Source: Prochilodus magdalenae (lineage: Eukaryota; Chordata; Actinopteri; Characiformes; Prochilodontidae). From it: a stretch of 64,000 nucleotides of DNA. The translations under genes were made by a program, and so were the position numbers. Positions 1 through 47,390 of the stretch are shown piece after piece. The DNA lies in the NCBI GenBank assembly GCA_024036415.1, contig JAMWET010001089.1:462501-526500 (forward strand), in the 5' to 3' direction. The notes beneath the pieces are model-generated. The model saw nothing but the letters and a program-made list of their open reading frames with translations, was not told the DNA's origin and searched no databases. Each line of letters begins with the position of its first letter. Position 1 is the first letter of the stretch.

Positions 1-739
1 GCCTAGGGGCTTGGTTTTATACACCTGTGGCCATGGAACACCCAAATTCAATTAGTTGGATGGGGGAGGGAACACTGTTGGCAATATAGTATACAGAGGT
101 GGACAGTAACAAAGTAAATGGAATTTACAGAAGTATTTACATTTTGGACAGCTTTTTACTTTTTACTCCACTACATTATGTGAAATTTGTTGTTTCCTTT
201 TAGCTTGTGTTCATTATTCATGGCTTCATAGCATCCATAGAAATGTCCATTTGATGCCTGTACTACATCAAGGACCACCTGGAAGAAAGTACTGTAGGTA
301 AAGCAGGATGGGGTTAATGGAAACTCAGATTACACATCAAAGCAGTAGTGAACAGATAAAACATATTGTTCCTGACTATGTGGGTAAATAGCAAGACTCA
401 TTCAACTAACTGGTGAACCTGTGTTTAAAGTTTTTAGTTTTTATTAAAACCTGTAACTAAGTTGCAAATAAAACCTAAAATCAAAATGTTGCTTTTTGCA
501 AAAAATATTTTATAGTTCTAGGTAATGGAACCTGTTCTCCTTTAGTGTTTGTGCTTATGATTATTTGAATAGACCTCAGTGTCAGACTATTTAATGAACT
601 TCTGGAGGAACATTTTAGCTTTACTTCTACTTTACCTCAACTACTGTACTTCATCCTCCACTGATAGTGTTTAATACAAAGCAGGATCTCACTGTAGGAG
701 ATCAAACAGAAAATTCATTTTTATAACAGGCATTTATTT
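1..739. other. Upstream intergenic sequence, nothing recognised
   Basis: A/T-rich, no conserved reading frame, no splice-framed exon and no repeat I recognise before the SINE at 740. Confidence 0.6.
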
Positions 740-957
740 GTTGGTGTAGCTCAGCGGATAACACCACTGCCCGCCGGAGAGCCCCCACTACATGTGGGAG
801 ACTGGGGTTTTAATCCCGGTCTGGGTAACTATGCTGTGCTACACCAATAAGAGTCCTTGGGCAAGACTCCTAACACTACATTGGCCTACCTGTGATATGA
901 ATACCCTTGTAAGTCGCTCTGGATAACAGCGTCAGCTAAATGCCGTAAATGTAAATG
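740..957 (+). repeat. tRNA-derived SINE, copy 1
   Basis: The head is tRNA-like, with box A (GTGTAGCTCAGCGG) and a degraded box B (GGGTTTTAATCCC). A body follows, then a tail with the fish SINE motif AAGTCGCTCTGGATAACAGC. It is about 75% alike to the copy at 37,452-37,660. It is not a functional tRNA gene because it lacks a proper cloverleaf. Confidence 0.85.
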
Positions 958-2399
958 CCTATAAACGCTGTTCCCCCATAAATCAGTGTCTCAGGTATCA
1001 GAGAATTATTTAAAAAAAATTTTATTAATAAGGTTTTGTGAAGGAGTTTTAATGTCTTTAAACTTGTATGGTTTCTAATCCAACTTCTGTATCAGTTCAC
1101 TTTAAGATTCGCACCTCTGTCGGTTCCACAAGGTTAAAATTCATTTTTGTTTGATGCTAGGCCAGTCCTATGCATTTGTAGAGGCGTGGCTGAATTTGTA
1201 ATTCATTTCAAGCAAAGCACAAAATCTGCACTGCCGTCTTGCCGAGGGCCGTCTCCACTGATCATTATCCCATCACTTCTGTTTGGCAAGACCTCTGTTA
1301 CCTGATCTCATCAGTCAGCAGTTCACAGATGGATTTGTTTGCTTTTGACCTTTTTAGCTCCATTTGCAGCAAGGTAAGAGTGAACTGTAGAGTCAGCTTT
1401 TAGTGCTGAACTGTTGTTAATATCCAGGCCATATCCTAATCAGAACGGAACAACTGCCCTTCTACCCAGCTGTAGCTGATAGCTTCTATAATGGTGAATG
1501 GTACTCTATAGGGCCAATGACATTACAGTCAATGTTTACATATCAAAAGAAGCAGGATGTATCTGGAAATAAAGTCAATGACACTGTGTTCTTTTATATA
1601 GAAGCATACTGTTACAATCAAGCCCAACATAGAAATGACTAATATAAATAAATCATATTTTAGAGACTTTTTTTACATACCTTGTTAAAAAAGCACAGGC
1701 CAACATGTAGTACATGTTAGTCTAAGCCGGTCTATGCTGGTCTGGTGCTGTTTCAGCTCATCACTCAATACGGTCTGACTGCTGACTGACCCCCATACCA
1801 GCACTGAAGGCACAACACATCACTGGTCTCTGAGCAGCACAGTTTCCTGTTTTGAACATAATATCAAAATACCTGTTGCCCTTTACATGGTGTGTAAACG
1901 GATGAATGGACCAAAAGTACCTGGAACAGTCTGGTTACCTTTACTTACATGCATAAACATGATTTCCTTCTTCTATAAAATGATCGTTTTAGAGAAACAA
2001 GATTTTGTTTCGGCAGCAGCGGTATGCTGATTGCTGGTAACCAGTGTTTGATATGTGTTCGACTAGAGGTTGCCATGTCTAAAAAAAACTATATTCATTC
2101 TTTCTATTATCCAACACGCTCAGTAAACCTACACATGTTTTAAGTTTTGTAAAAGTGAGAAAAAAAAACAAAGTAACTTTTCTTTGGGGAGTATTTCACC
2201 TCCTAACACCTTGCCTGTCTGAATAATACATTATGAAAATATATAAACATACAAGTAGAGTAATAGTTCATTGATGATTATTCATGATTAATGTACACCT
2301 CCTGATTAACTGAATGAATGAATGAATGAATGAATAAATGAACATGTGATCTCGTAGCCATGTTAAGCAAGTTGAAATAAAAATATAGATTTACATTCT
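958..2399. other. Intergenic sequence between SINE and minisatellite
   Basis: No coding exon or named repeat seen. There is a short (GAAT)n run at about 2,312-2,335. Confidence 0.6.
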
Positions 2400-2960
2400 T
2401 ATTAAATAAATCCCCTACAGAGCAATATAGGGGCCACAAATTACACTGACAAAATTATTTTATTAAGGTCACAAATCACTGTATTGAGGCCAGTAGATCC
2501 TATATTGGGGCAACAAATTATTATACTGAGGCCATGAGTTACTTTATTGTTACTTTATTGAGGCCACAGATTACTATACCAATCCCACCAGATCCTATAT
2601 TGGGGCCACAAATTACTATACTGGGCCACTATTCACTATACTAGGGCCACCTGATATTATATTGAGGCCACAAATTATTATACCGAGGCAAATAGTTACT
2701 TTATTGTTACTTTATTGAGGCCACAGATTACTATACCAATCCCACCAGATCCTATATTGGGGCCACAAATTACTATACTGGGCCACTATTCACTATACTA
2801 GGGCCACCTGATATTATATTGAGGCCACAAATTATTATACCGAGGCAAATAGTTACTTTATTGAGGCCACAAATTATGAGATCGTGAGTCAATATATTAA
2901 GGCCACAAAGTACTATACTGAGGCCATAAATTATTGTACTGAGACAACAACCATAATAAG
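2400..2960. repeat. Minisatellite with a 157-bp higher-order repeat
   Basis: It is built from units of about 30 bp around the phrase GAGGCCACAAATTACTATAC. A block from about 2,541 is repeated almost exactly from 2,698 (period 157 bp). A decayed outlier of the same units lies at 4,420-4,530. Confidence 0.85.
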
Positions 2961-3064
2961 GACGCAAATCAATAAATTGGTGATAAATTGGAGTTATATA
3001 ATATATATATATATATAAAGTGTTGATATATAGTCGCTGTGCAATGAAAAGCACACGATTATTT

Positions 3065-3386
<322 letters not shown>

Positions 3387-4419
3387 GTAACGTTAATCCT
3401 CCACCTCTCTTCAGGCCATTCTCGTTTATGTGGGCTGCACTAGTTATCGATAGTTGGCTGTACAGCAGCTAACCAGGCTAACTACCGCTTTAGCCGGGCA
3501 GGTCAGTGAGCTCGGTTCTGCTGTGTTGTCTGTAATGGTGCTGTAAAATAACACGGGTAACGGATAACGTTACTGCCTCCGGTACCGTCAGTGGCCGCTT
3601 TGCTGAGCGAGTAAACGACACCGGAATGTAACTTAAGTCAGATTAACCCTTATATGACCAACACACCACACGTTTAGTGATGTAGATACTAAAACTGTGA
3701 GGAGAAAAACAAGTCTCTTCATTTTCAAAAACAACATCTTCATTTTACCTTCCTAAGAAACCGACATTAAACCATAACAGTCTATAAGGCGTTGTGCGCG
3801 CTCAGAACGTCACTGCAGAGCCACGTGACTAAGAGAGTCGTACGGTGCAGCTTTGCGGTTCATAAACAGGAGATATGACACGTTCATGTACCAGAGCACC
3901 CTATAACCGTCCTGGCTGTTGAGCCTCACCAGGTTGCTAATATCGCCGTGTCAGCATTCAGACAGCCCGACATGATTCGCTGTGTGACCACAGAAAGCCC
4001 TGTGTGACTCGAGGCTCAGCTCTGTAAGTAACGCTAGCGGCGGGGGCTAACATGGCTTTTCTTGAACAAACGTAGCCGCTGTCTGCTTCTCTCTGCTTCT
4101 CTCTGCTACCAAGTCAAGTGGAGCTTTCCTGTAAGCCCTGGGTGTCGTAGCTGGTTGGACAGTTTCGCGGGTTGAAGGAGAACTCCACCACGTTTCCAAA
4201 ATTCCCCATAGTGTGTGCGGACGGTAGAGGAACCCAGAGGTCAGATGAGAACTGTGCTTCTGAAAGCTGCTTCACAGGAAACGCGTTACATGACATATAT
4301 ATATGGTAGACATCATTGTCCCTGGTTCCTGTCATCACTACTATACAAATCTGAGCCAGTTTCTCTGAAGAGCGCCATTTCACAAGAGACCGCAAAACAA
4401 TATATTCGAGAAAGTTACT

Positions 4420-4530
4420 ATATCGGGGCCACAATTTACTGTTGAGGCAATGAATTACTATATTGAGCCCACAGGTTAATACAATGCTGCTACATTTAAT
4501 AAGTTAAGGCCACAAGTCATAGGAAATCTC
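4420..4530. repeat. Outlying remnant of the GAGGCCACA minisatellite
   Basis: Phrases such as GGGGCCACAATTTACTGTTG and TTAAGGCCACAAGTCA repeat with the same unit design as 2,400-2,960. It sits inside the proposed ogdh intron 1, so the array straddles the promoter. Confidence 0.6.
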
Positions 4531-5962
4531 ACATCCTCAGTGTAGATCTATATATCTCTCTTTCGGTGTGTGTGTGTCACATTAGGGGCTTTGTACAGAT
4601 GTTCATGTTGACTTTCATAGAAAACCTAATCTCAGTATCTCTCTGTGTTTATCTCTGTCTCATTCACTCTCTCACTCTTTTTTTTCTTTTTTTCTCGATT
4701 GTTTGCAAACAAAGTTGGCGTAATGTGGTGAATGTAAATAAAACTAGAATACGGTGATGTGCATATCGTGCAAACACTGAGTTTAACTGAAAACAGCACA
4801 ATAGCATCTTATCACATGTTGGAACTGAAAAATGTTTAACATTCCATTAAAAAAAAAAAGTAAATTACAGTTTCATCCCAGCAACATGTCTCTAAACCCG
4901 TTGGTACAGGTTCATGTTTACCAACGTGTTGATCAACTCTTCTCCTAACCACACTCTCCAAGTGTTTGGGAACTGAGGGGCTGATTGCTTCTGTTCTGAA
5001 AGTGAACTTCTCTCCGTTCTTGCTTGCTGTAGGTTTTCTGCTGCTCCGCAGTTTCAGGCTCAGCTGTTTTAGTGGGTGACCAGCCGCTCTGGTCTGCAGC
5101 TTTCACCACAGAGACATGATGCCGTAATTTGTAACGAGCATTGTTTGACATCGTCTTGCTGTAACCAACAAGGCCTTTCATGAAAAAAGACCTCGTCCGG
5201 ATGGCAGCTTATGTTGCTCGACATACCATTACATATCCTTCTGTATTAATGGTGCCTCTACAGATGTGCAGTTCGCGTGTGCCATGTGCACTTAAGCCCC
5301 CGCCATACCATCAAGGAGGCTGGCTTTAGAACTGTGTGGTGGTGATAAGCTGGGCACAGCATCTGCACATTGTATCTCCACAGGAGTCACAGTATCCACA
5401 ATGTAGATATAGAGACTTTATTTACTTTCCACGAATCAACATGTGTCTTGAGAATGGTGATGTAATGTTGATAATAGTTAAATCATCATAAAAATGTTTT
5501 CTTTTGGGACTAATTTGCCTTACATCATCCTTTATGTCTAAGTTTTAAAAAACAACAACGCACTGTTCCCTGCCCGGAATCTGGTGTTTATTGACAGCAA
5601 GTTTCACTTTACTATGTACCTTCATTAGTAAAGTGTGTGACCTGATCATCAAGCCAGACCTTTTTGGAGAGTGTGTGTATATAGCGTTTATATGTTAAGA
5701 TAAATATGACGTGGTCTGAAAAAGCTCTGTGGCGTCTGACCCAGCATCTGTGACTTCTAAATAATTGTTTTATGATGTTTTGCTCTACCAGGCTTTTCAA
5801 AGTTGCATTTTCACTTCTTCACAATAAGAAGTCTGTGTAGCTGTAATTATGTACAGTTAAAATTGTTTTAATTGCGCTAATTAACATTTTCTGTGAACAT
5901 TGAATATTGCTGCAGCCCCTTGGAGAGAGTCTAATTTGTGTTTTTGTTTTCTTTTTCTTCAG

Positions 5963-6029
5963 TGTGACTTCATTCGTCTGAGGTTTGGAAGCAAAGAGTC
6001 CAGAGTTGGTTTGGGACTTACATTTTGAG
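5963..6029 (+). other. ogdh: Possible second non-coding ogdh 5' UTR exon
   Basis: A pyrimidine-rich tract ending CTTCTTCAG precedes 67 nt with no ATG, followed by a donor, TTTTGAG|GTAGGC. Both sites are strong and the segment sits between the proposed exon 1 and the ATG exon, so it may be an optional leader exon. RNA evidence is needed to be sure. Confidence 0.4.
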
Positions 6030-7148
6030 GTAGGCTGTTTGGCAATTTAAAGATGGACAGTGGTAGGACTGTCATGGTCATGACATTTTAGCTGCTGATT
6101 AATTATCACATAATTAAGTCAAACTATGTAAGTTTTTTTTTTTTTTTAGTTTTTTTTATTTATTTATTTATTTATTTTTATTTTGGCCCTGTTAATTTTG
6201 TGCTTTTATCAGTGCCAAAATTGCGAAGAAGGAAGATGGATAATAACCCATGTTTACCCTCACGCAAGTGTTGGTACACAGAATATCAAATGTCAATATT
6301 AAAGCTTATGTGTTTATATTAAAGTGTAAATAATACTAAAAAAGCTTCTCATTCTAAAAGCCTGCATGCTAAAAATCTTAAAAATAGCGACAAAGCTAAC
6401 AAATAAACATTACACAGGGCTGCTCTTTAAACATGAGCTTTGCTTTTCATGAGCTGCATGTCGTGTGTTAATGAATGCATTTACTGTTTTCTTCTAACAA
6501 CATTCATTTGCCTCGAGCCAAAACACTCGCTTTCAATTTAGTTTGTTGTAAGTTAATGTTGTTGTTGGAAAGTGCTGATTGTGATCATCTCACATAATTA
6601 CGATTAGGTGACTTATCTACTGGTCTCTGCAGGTAAGGAGAGGAAAAAAAGTGAAATTAGTCCCAGTTTTTTTTTCCCCCGAACAGGTCACTTTTGACTG
6701 CAACTCAAAAAAATCAGTAATGTCCTGCAAAAGAACCGGTTAGGCAGCTCTACATGCTTGGCTGCAAGCTACATCATTTGTTAGATTCTCTGCACTAGGT
6801 GTCGGCTGGAATTCTCTACTGAATATCAGTTTGTGTTCAGAAAAAATGTGTAACTTTGGTTTTAGAGACCACAATGATGGCAAACATCAGTCCTTCAGAG
6901 TATGTTCTATTGTATCTTGTGCCAACCACCCCACCTCATTCATAAAACTTTTATTCTGTCTTTTTTTTTTTTTGCAGTTCAGCTTGTAGAACTGCCAGGA
7001 CCAGAAAGTCCGGCTTAAAGCAGAGGACGGGAATAGCAGCTTACTTCAGGCGACTATCTCAGAAAGACCTCTGACGCCAGTGAGACATTTTTCTCGGGGT
7101 TGCTGTTTCAGAAAGCTGAAGGAGCAGCAAGCTGCTTAAAGGGCACCA

Positions 7149-29095
<21,947 letters not shown>

Positions 29096-30172
29096 ACGGC
29101 TCTCCTCTACGTTGCCCTTAAACCTGCCCCTTTGTTTGCTGGCCATCCTTTCATCTCTTCATATACACTAAAGGCACTGACAGTCTCCACAGAGCACACT
29201 GGAGCCACTAGTAGGATTATTGCATTGCCCAGCCATGGCACTGGCATTGACTCTGCATTGCCTCACAGCTGGGCTATTACAAACAATTACTTTTCTGTTT
29301 AACATGAAGCCTGCTGCTACCAGTAGACCTTATGTCACTACAAAAGTCCTAACCTTCGTCCATCAAAGCACAACCGTATGGCTGAGTTGAAAGTACTGGG
29401 CAACATCCTGCAAACGCATCAGGAGACATGGGAGCATTACTCACTGCAGGTTTTTGGTGCTGAAGCAGCATAGACATTCAAAGACTTGCAGCACAGTTCA
29501 TCCTACTGGCTAACATCACTTAGTCTCCCTTTGTCATCAGACTATACCTCTTTCAGTTATGCATTTCATACTTCCTTACACCAAGGCCCTTTTAGCAAAA
29601 GTCATTGAACACACACTCCTACCCTTCGCCAACCTGGAGGTCTTTCTGGAGGTTTGGTCCAGATTTTATGAGCTGGTTTAAAGAAACGCACAGTGTTTGA
29701 CTGTTTTTAACGGATTGCAAATGGAATATTCTGTGCTTGTTTGAGCAGTTTTACGTGATGAGCTTTACTCTTATTTACTTCATTTGAATGTAAACAAGAC
29801 CAGTTTCCCAGCAGGCCCCTGGTGTGGAAAACTGATTCTTGGATGCGCTTAATTAGCAAGTCCAGATTGCAAAGTAGAAGAGGACAGGCAGGTCAATCAT
29901 CTCTTCCTTTGCCATCCATAGCTTTCTCGTACTGTGACATCTGACCTCAGTGCCAAAATGTTACATGCAGTCAGGAGACCACAAGCGCAAAGACAGCAAG
30001 TATTTTATCCTCTACTAATTTATGAAAGTCAAACGGAGGTCAAGCTGCAAGATGAACTGATGAACTCCCCAGGACTAATAAAAGGGATGATTTGTATTTA
30101 TTTTTATTATTGTATGTTCATTCCAAACTTGTAATCCTTCATTCAAATAAAGGTATTTCATTGAGGCTGTTT
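29096..30172 (+). other. ogdh: ogdh 3' UTR with poly(A) signals
   Basis: About 1.07 kb follows the TAA without repeats or introns. AATAAA occurs at 30146-30151 (likely main signal, cleavage about 15-25 nt later) and at 30077-30082 (possible alternative). The repeat content resumes soon after, supporting this as the transcript end. Confidence 0.75.
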
Positions 30173-30361
30173 GCCATGTGTTTTCCCACTAATGTAATGT
30201 CATGGTTTCATATTGTAACGGTACTTTGTAACATGCAATGAAGTGAAACAAGTATTTAGGCTCTGGCTTTTATGTAATGTTCTTCCAGTACATATATCCA
30301 CTTCAAAAATGATTAGTATTTTAAAAAAAGGTGGAGGAGTGACATATTTAGACACACTAAA

Positions 30362-30619
30362 ATATCGTCGCTGTCCAAATAAAAACAGGTATCTCCAAAA
30401 TGGCAACTTTACAGGAGAGGCCAAAAACCGCATTTAATTTTAATGGAAGTCAATGGAACCAGACGTCTTTTCAAATAGTTTTGGGCCACTTCTGATGGTC
30501 CATTCCGTTCATGAAATTTTCAGACGATGTAAAGAGCAGCACATGTGATCAAATGAGGCGTAAAAGTAAAAATCAACAAAAATGGAGATACATGTTTTTC
30601 TTTGGACAACAACGATATG
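30362..30619. mobile_element. MITE with long inverted repeats, copy 2
   Basis: It begins ATATCGTCGCTGTCCAAATA and ends TTTGGACAACAACGATATG. It carries the same interior as 15,165-15,402 (AAGTCAATGGAACCAGACGT, then ACATGTGATCAAATGA). Two short ORFs across it are artefacts of the inverted ends. It is just beyond the ogdh poly(A) site. Confidence 0.75.
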
Positions 30620-30944
30620 CATACGGTGCTTCAAAGTTTGTGAATGCTACCTGGTCTTCCTGGTCGTTTTGTTTATTGAGCAGAAAGATCCACATCTGTG
30701 AGCTTTGAGGGATTTTAGCCCATTTTGGACAGAACAGCTTCACCTCTGGAATGTTGGAAGCTTTTCTTCCATGTTGTTTTTTTAGGATTAAGGTCTGACT
30801 TTGACTCTCCATTCTACACCATCATTTTTTTTTTTTCTATTATTATTATTTGGCAAATGTTCTCTTTAGATTCGGTTTACAGATAGCTCTGCTGACATTT
30901 TCCTTTAGAATGTGTCAGTTTTATTCAGAATTGATTATTTCATC

Positions 30945-31420
30945 AGTGATGACAATAAACAAGCCTAAACGATGATACTGCCACCACCAGGTTTTACAGA
31001 TGTGATTAAGGATCTTCTGCTGGACCGCAGTAAAAAAAAAAAAAAAAAAAACGGGTCTCTTTTAAACGTTCTGGAGAGCACTGGGTTTCTCCTTGCGACT
31101 GTGCCGTACTCCCTTTTGCTGTTTGCTGTTCTCCTGATGGTGGACTCATAAACATTATTAGCCAATGTGGATTAGGCCTTTAGTTTTTTAGAAGTTACCC
31201 TGGGGTCATTTAACTCCTTGCTCTTGAGTGATCTTTGTTGGTTCACCACCATCACCTGTGTTAAGGAGGGTAACAGTGGTCCTAATTTTCTTTATTTGTC
31301 CTCTCCTCCGTTTCCTCCATTTGTGTTTGTGTAATCAGTGGAGTCCAAACTCTTTACTGATGGTTAATGGTCATGCCACTGATTGAAAACCCCTGAATCT
31401 ACTTTCAGTAGATTTAATCC
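30945..31420 (-). mobile_element. Tc1-like transposase fragment split by an A-tract
   Basis: The - strand reads VKPGGGSIIV (Tc1: VKHGGGSIM) and, on the far side of an 18-A run, residues around MANNVYESTIRRTANSKREY. The middle of the transposase is missing. Decayed, non-coding. Confidence 0.65.
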
Positions 31421-31544
31421 CACAGTTCCCTTTTTTTCTCCTCACAGAAATACTAGATTATTTTCCTCAATCCTCAACTGTCATAAGGGTGAAGCAAAAA
31501 TGTGGACTGTCTGAGGGGCGGGAGGACCAGTTTGAAGACCTCTG

Positions 31545-32210
31545 GTCTAGTTTCCAACATCATCTCCCAGTCTTCTACCTCTTATTGTCAGCCTGACCCT
31601 GCCCTTCTCTCTCTGCTGTATCCCCTTCAATTAATTAATTACTCTTCAATTACTCCTAATTAATGTTTACCTTCAGATTCTGTATGTGATACTTCCTGCA
31701 CTTACACCTATACTTAATAACCCTGTTTTAGATACCTCCTCCCTCTTGCTATCATTCTAGCCCCAACCCCCTTCCATAAGCAGTTGTAGCATTGTGCTGT
31801 AAATGTCTCTATGAGCCCTTTTAATCTGACTGTCCTCCCATTTTCCATACCAGGTGTGTAGTCCTAAGAGTTTCAGTTGTCTATGATTTCTACATTTCTT
31901 ATTAACATTCTCAATAATCTTTTGACCCCAGTGCATATATTTGATACCATAAATCCAAACGCACTTTCATCCTTTGGTTTAACTGGCTTAGCCCTTGCTT
32001 GCTTCTTATGTCATATCTTATAAACAGGCAGCAGTTTGCTTTTATAGGGAAGCCTCAGGGTTCTGTCCTTGGCTCCCTTCTATTATTATATCTTACTGCT
32101 TAGTGAGATCACTCATATTTGTAAATGTAAGGTCATGCTGATAACCTTTTACTATTAGGCTCCTTATCCACTCCTCCCCAGCAGTTCTCTCTCAGTCATG
32201 GAACACATGC
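31545..32210 (+). mobile_element. L2-like LINE fragment (downstream of parg copy A)
   Basis: Fragments of an L2-type reverse transcriptase can be read: a FDTINP-like stretch, then LRVLSLAPFYYYILL (from PQGSVLGPLLFLLY). It is closely matched by 51,370-51,890, which marks the duplicated block. Confidence 0.65.
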
Positions 32211-32589
32211 ATTACAGCTTATTACACTGGGTGCACAATCATTTTTGTGAAACACAAAGATTTTAGTCTTTTTTATGCCTCTAAACAACAATAGTTTTAT
32301 TATTAATTGGTTTATACTTTTATCACATGCACACAGAAAGAGGGAGAACAAAATCGATACAGAATATTATTATTTCTATATATTATTTCTATTATGCTTC
32401 TATTTCTAGATTTAGTGTGCTAATAATGTGTGAGGCCAAGTACTGATATTTTAATAAATTTAAATTAGAGTTTTTTTTATGACAGTGCTGGTCAGGCCGC
32501 CTGCCATAACATGTTCTAATGAATTGTTTTGATGTACACAGTCATTTTTAATAATTTTATTGTCTGAAAATAATAATTTATACTGCACG

Positions 32590-33090
32590 TTCAGAAGAAC
32601 TGTCTCGCAGTATGGTGTTGGCCCACCATAATTACTAACACAACATGCCAGATGCCTCTGCATTGAGTTGTAGAGGTTCCTGATGGTGTCCTGTGATAAT
32701 CCATCCCATGCAGCTTTAAATTCTCACACAGTTCGTGCAGATGTTGCGGTATGGGTGGAGGTGGCGTGACCCCAACACTTCTGTACATGTGATGAGTGAC
32801 AACAAAACGTTTACCTTGGCGCTGAGCACGGTGCCTCCTCACACGGATTTGTTGCTTGTCTCCACCAAGATCAAAGTGGGACTCATCACTGAAGATGACC
32901 CGCTGCCATCCTGACACTGAGTCACTCAATGACAGTCTGGCATGGCATAAATGCAGTCTTTGGTGACACTGAGGCAGTGTTAGGGGCAGTCGTCGTAACA
33001 GTCTGTGTGCATGTAGTCCTGTGTTGTGCAGCCATCTGCCAATGGTGCTGGCCCTAACAGACTCCTGGAGGACATCAAGGCCTGTCCTTG
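32590..33090 (-). mobile_element. Tc1-like transposase fragment
   Basis: The - strand reads SGWQRVIFSDESHFDLGGDK then RVRRHRAQRQGKRFVV, a clear Tc1 catalytic block with the FSDESHF Asp. It is frameshifted afterwards. No equivalent is seen in the copy B flank, so it was gained or lost after duplication. Confidence 0.8.
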
Positions 33091-33538
33091 CTTATGTCAC
33101 ATGCATAGCCGACCATGAATACTGAATCATTTGCATGTCTCACAAGGTCAGTAATAACGAATGAAGCATATAGCCATATTTTTTTTATCACAGTAACTTT
33201 GTATTCTGACTAATAGTATACCGTAAGGCCTTTAGGAATTTCCACCCTAAGAAACACCATTTCCACAGTTCTACAAAGATTTAATTTTAATTAAATTCGA
33301 ATATTCAGGGAAATGTATCAGCATGATAAACCCACAGTAAAAGAAATGAGCATCCTATTCCTATTAGCAACATCACAAGGTGTCTTTTCTTCTCTCTAGC
33401 AAATCAACGTAAACCCTGAACCCAAAAGATCACACAGTTTCCTCATTACCGTTTCCTCATTACCGTGAAGAGGAATGGGATGTGTCTTGTCAGACTAGTC
33501 CTCTGCATGTCCTCTACAGTTCTGCAGTTAAATCCGAT

Positions 33539-45157
<11,619 letters not shown>

Positions 45158-45399
45158 CTGTCAGTGAAGAGTATGAGAGAGGAGTCTGTGAGACATATGG
45201 TAACAGTAGTGTTCACCAGTTATAGAAACCAGTGTATCTGCAGGGTACTGCAGTAAACTAAACCCAGTACAGGAAGACACTTTCACACACAAACACTTAA
45301 CACACAGTGATAAACAGGGACGTACAATGCAGCATGATCAACAGATGTTTGTGATGGGAATGACAAATTAATATTGGATTAAGTCTTAATGCTGGAAGA

Positions 45400-46138
45400 G
45401 CTAAATGTTTAGATAATGCTGGGCTACTGTACTAAAATACTTTTTGCTCATTTAGCTACACAGATTAGTAAAGGAATGGGTCACTCTCAGGAGCTCAGTG
45501 AATTCCAGCATGGTACAGTGATAAGATGCCAGCCGTGAAATTTCCTTGCTACTAAATATTCCACAGTCACCGGTTAATGGGATTATAACAAAGGGACGGT
45601 GAATGAGAACGACGACAGTTACTCAGCCACAAAGTGGTAGCCCAAATAAAATGACAGAAGGGTCAGGGGATGCTGAGGCACATAGTGCGCAGAGGTCACC
45701 AACTTTCCGCAGAGGCAATCACTACAGACCTCCAAACTTCATGTGGCTTTCAGATCAGCTCAAGAACAGTGCACAGAGAGCTTCATGGAACGGGTTTCCA
45801 TGGCCAAGCAGCTGCATCCGTGCCTTACATCACCAAGCACAATGCACAGCTTTGTAAAGCAGACTGTAGTCTAGTGGAGACGTGTTCTCTGGAGTGATGA
45901 ATCACACTTCTCCATCTGGCAATCCGATGGACAAGTCTGGGTCTGGCGGTTGCCAGGAGAACGGTACTTGTCTGACCAGAGAAATATGGTGTGGGCCTGT
46001 TTTTCAGGAGTTGGGCTCGGCCCCTTACGCTTCAGCAGACCAAGAGATTTTGGACAATTCCATGCTTCCAACTTTGCGGAAACATTTCGGAATGGCCACT
46101 TCCTGTCCCAACATGACTTTTTTGCTGAAATTAGTTGA
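45400..46138 (+). mobile_element. Tc1-like transposon remnant in parg-like copy A intron 1
   Basis: It reads RTTTVTQPQSGSPNKMTE, then SSRTVHRELHGTGFHGQAA, WRDESHF-type remains (WSDESHFSIWQSDGQVWV across frames), MVWACFSGVGLGPL and MLPTLRKHF. Several frameshifts. Same family as 38,440-39,110 but a separate insertion. Confidence 0.82.
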
Positions 46139-46164
46139 TTTCTATTAAGTAAAAACTATTAAGC

Positions 46165-46534
46165 CTATTAACATTCTGCAACTACAGACAGCACCTACCA
46201 GAACATGACTACACCACTAAAGGCTGTTACTAGCTCGGATCACCCCAGCACACTGCTCCACTACCCCATAAGACTGCACTTTAACTTACCTGTATACTTC
46301 TCAGCACATCTCAGCTGCGTATTCATTTATCTAGATTGATTTATCTATATTGAACATCTGTACTCCGCAATCTAGCTGTTTCCTGAATTTAGCTTCTTCT
46401 ACTACCTGCACTGTACACTGTATATATCTATACTGTTTACAACAACATACTTACTGATACTGCTCACATGTCCTACTGTACTGTTTACGCACATTGTCTT
46501 TGTCTATTTGTCTTTGCACTACACTATTTATTAA

Positions 46535-46568
<34 letters not shown>

Positions 46569-46670
46569 TAAACTGCACTGGAGGAGGAGCCTGACTATGT
46601 TTCATTGTACTGTACCACCCTGTATTAGTATAATGACAATAAAGTTGAATTGTATTGAATTGTTTTCTAT
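46165..46670 (+). mobile_element. LINE 3' tail (same family as 35,480-37,080)
   Basis: CAGCACCTACCAGAACATGA to GACAATAAAGTTGAATTGTA aligns with 36,643-37,075 of the longer LINE. It contains a (CA)n run at about 46,534-46,563. Strongly 5'-truncated, no coding part. Confidence 0.8.
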
Positions 46671-47351
46671 TCTAAGTTGTGATGTGGTATATTTGTGTTC
46701 ATTACAGGAGAAATAACAGTTACAGTAAACTCCTACACCGTTAGTCAAGTTCAAAGTGCTGCATTTTTTAACAGTTGAACTTGGCAGTTGTAAAGATGTC
46801 GACCACTGGCATATAAAGATGATCTAGATAAAGATAAAGGTTTATCACCAGAGAACCCATAACTATATCTAAAGTCCATGTTTGTTTAAATGTTTTGTGG
46901 ATTTGTCTGCCAAGTTGTCATATGGGTACCGATACTGGATGTGTCCAAACCCACAAACTCCATTAGTACCCAGACTACACCACTAAATACAGCACTAAAG
47001 GTGACACTACTACTAATTTTTATAAGCATCCAAAACCATAAACTACCATACTAAACCCTACACCAGCAGTGCAGCACCACCAGGAGTATGTGGTTTGGGA
47101 CACAGCCTAGTTGAACTCAGACAGGTAATAAGAGTATAAGTTATAAACTAGTGAGTTATTAAAGTTCAGATCTAGGAGAATGTGAGTGTGTCTATGTGTA
47201 AGGCGATACCACAGTTTTTTCATTTGATCAGATATCAAGTAATTTCAAAGCTACTATTCGATGCTGATACTTCAAAGCTTGTTTTTTCAGTCAACAGTGA
47301 TAATGAGAAATGTAAATAAAAAAATTAAACATACTTTCAGAAGTAAAGACA
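46671..47351. other. parg-like copy A intron 1, unassigned part
   Basis: No exon or recognisable repeat between the LINE tail and the CT microsatellite. Confidence 0.5.
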
Positions 47352-47353
47352 GT

Positions 47354-47385
<32 letters not shown>

Positions 47386-47390
47386 TCTCT
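47352..47390. repeat. (CT)n microsatellite in parg-like copy A intron 1
   Basis: A pyrimidine tract of CT and CTTT units; low complexity, about 270 bp inside the proposed leader exon's donor. Confidence 0.85.

Noticed and set aside
740..815. Possible tRNA gene
   Set aside because: It has box A and a degraded box B, but the body and tail belong to a SINE and there is no proper cloverleaf.
4114..4445. ORFs of 76 and 106 residues in proposed ogdh intron 1
   Set aside because: No conserved motif or fitting splice sites. They overlap on opposite strands, and their ends run up to the minisatellite remnant.
30200..30812. Four short ORFs on both strands
   Set aside because: They arise from the inverted ends of a MITE and share no protein similarity with anything I know.
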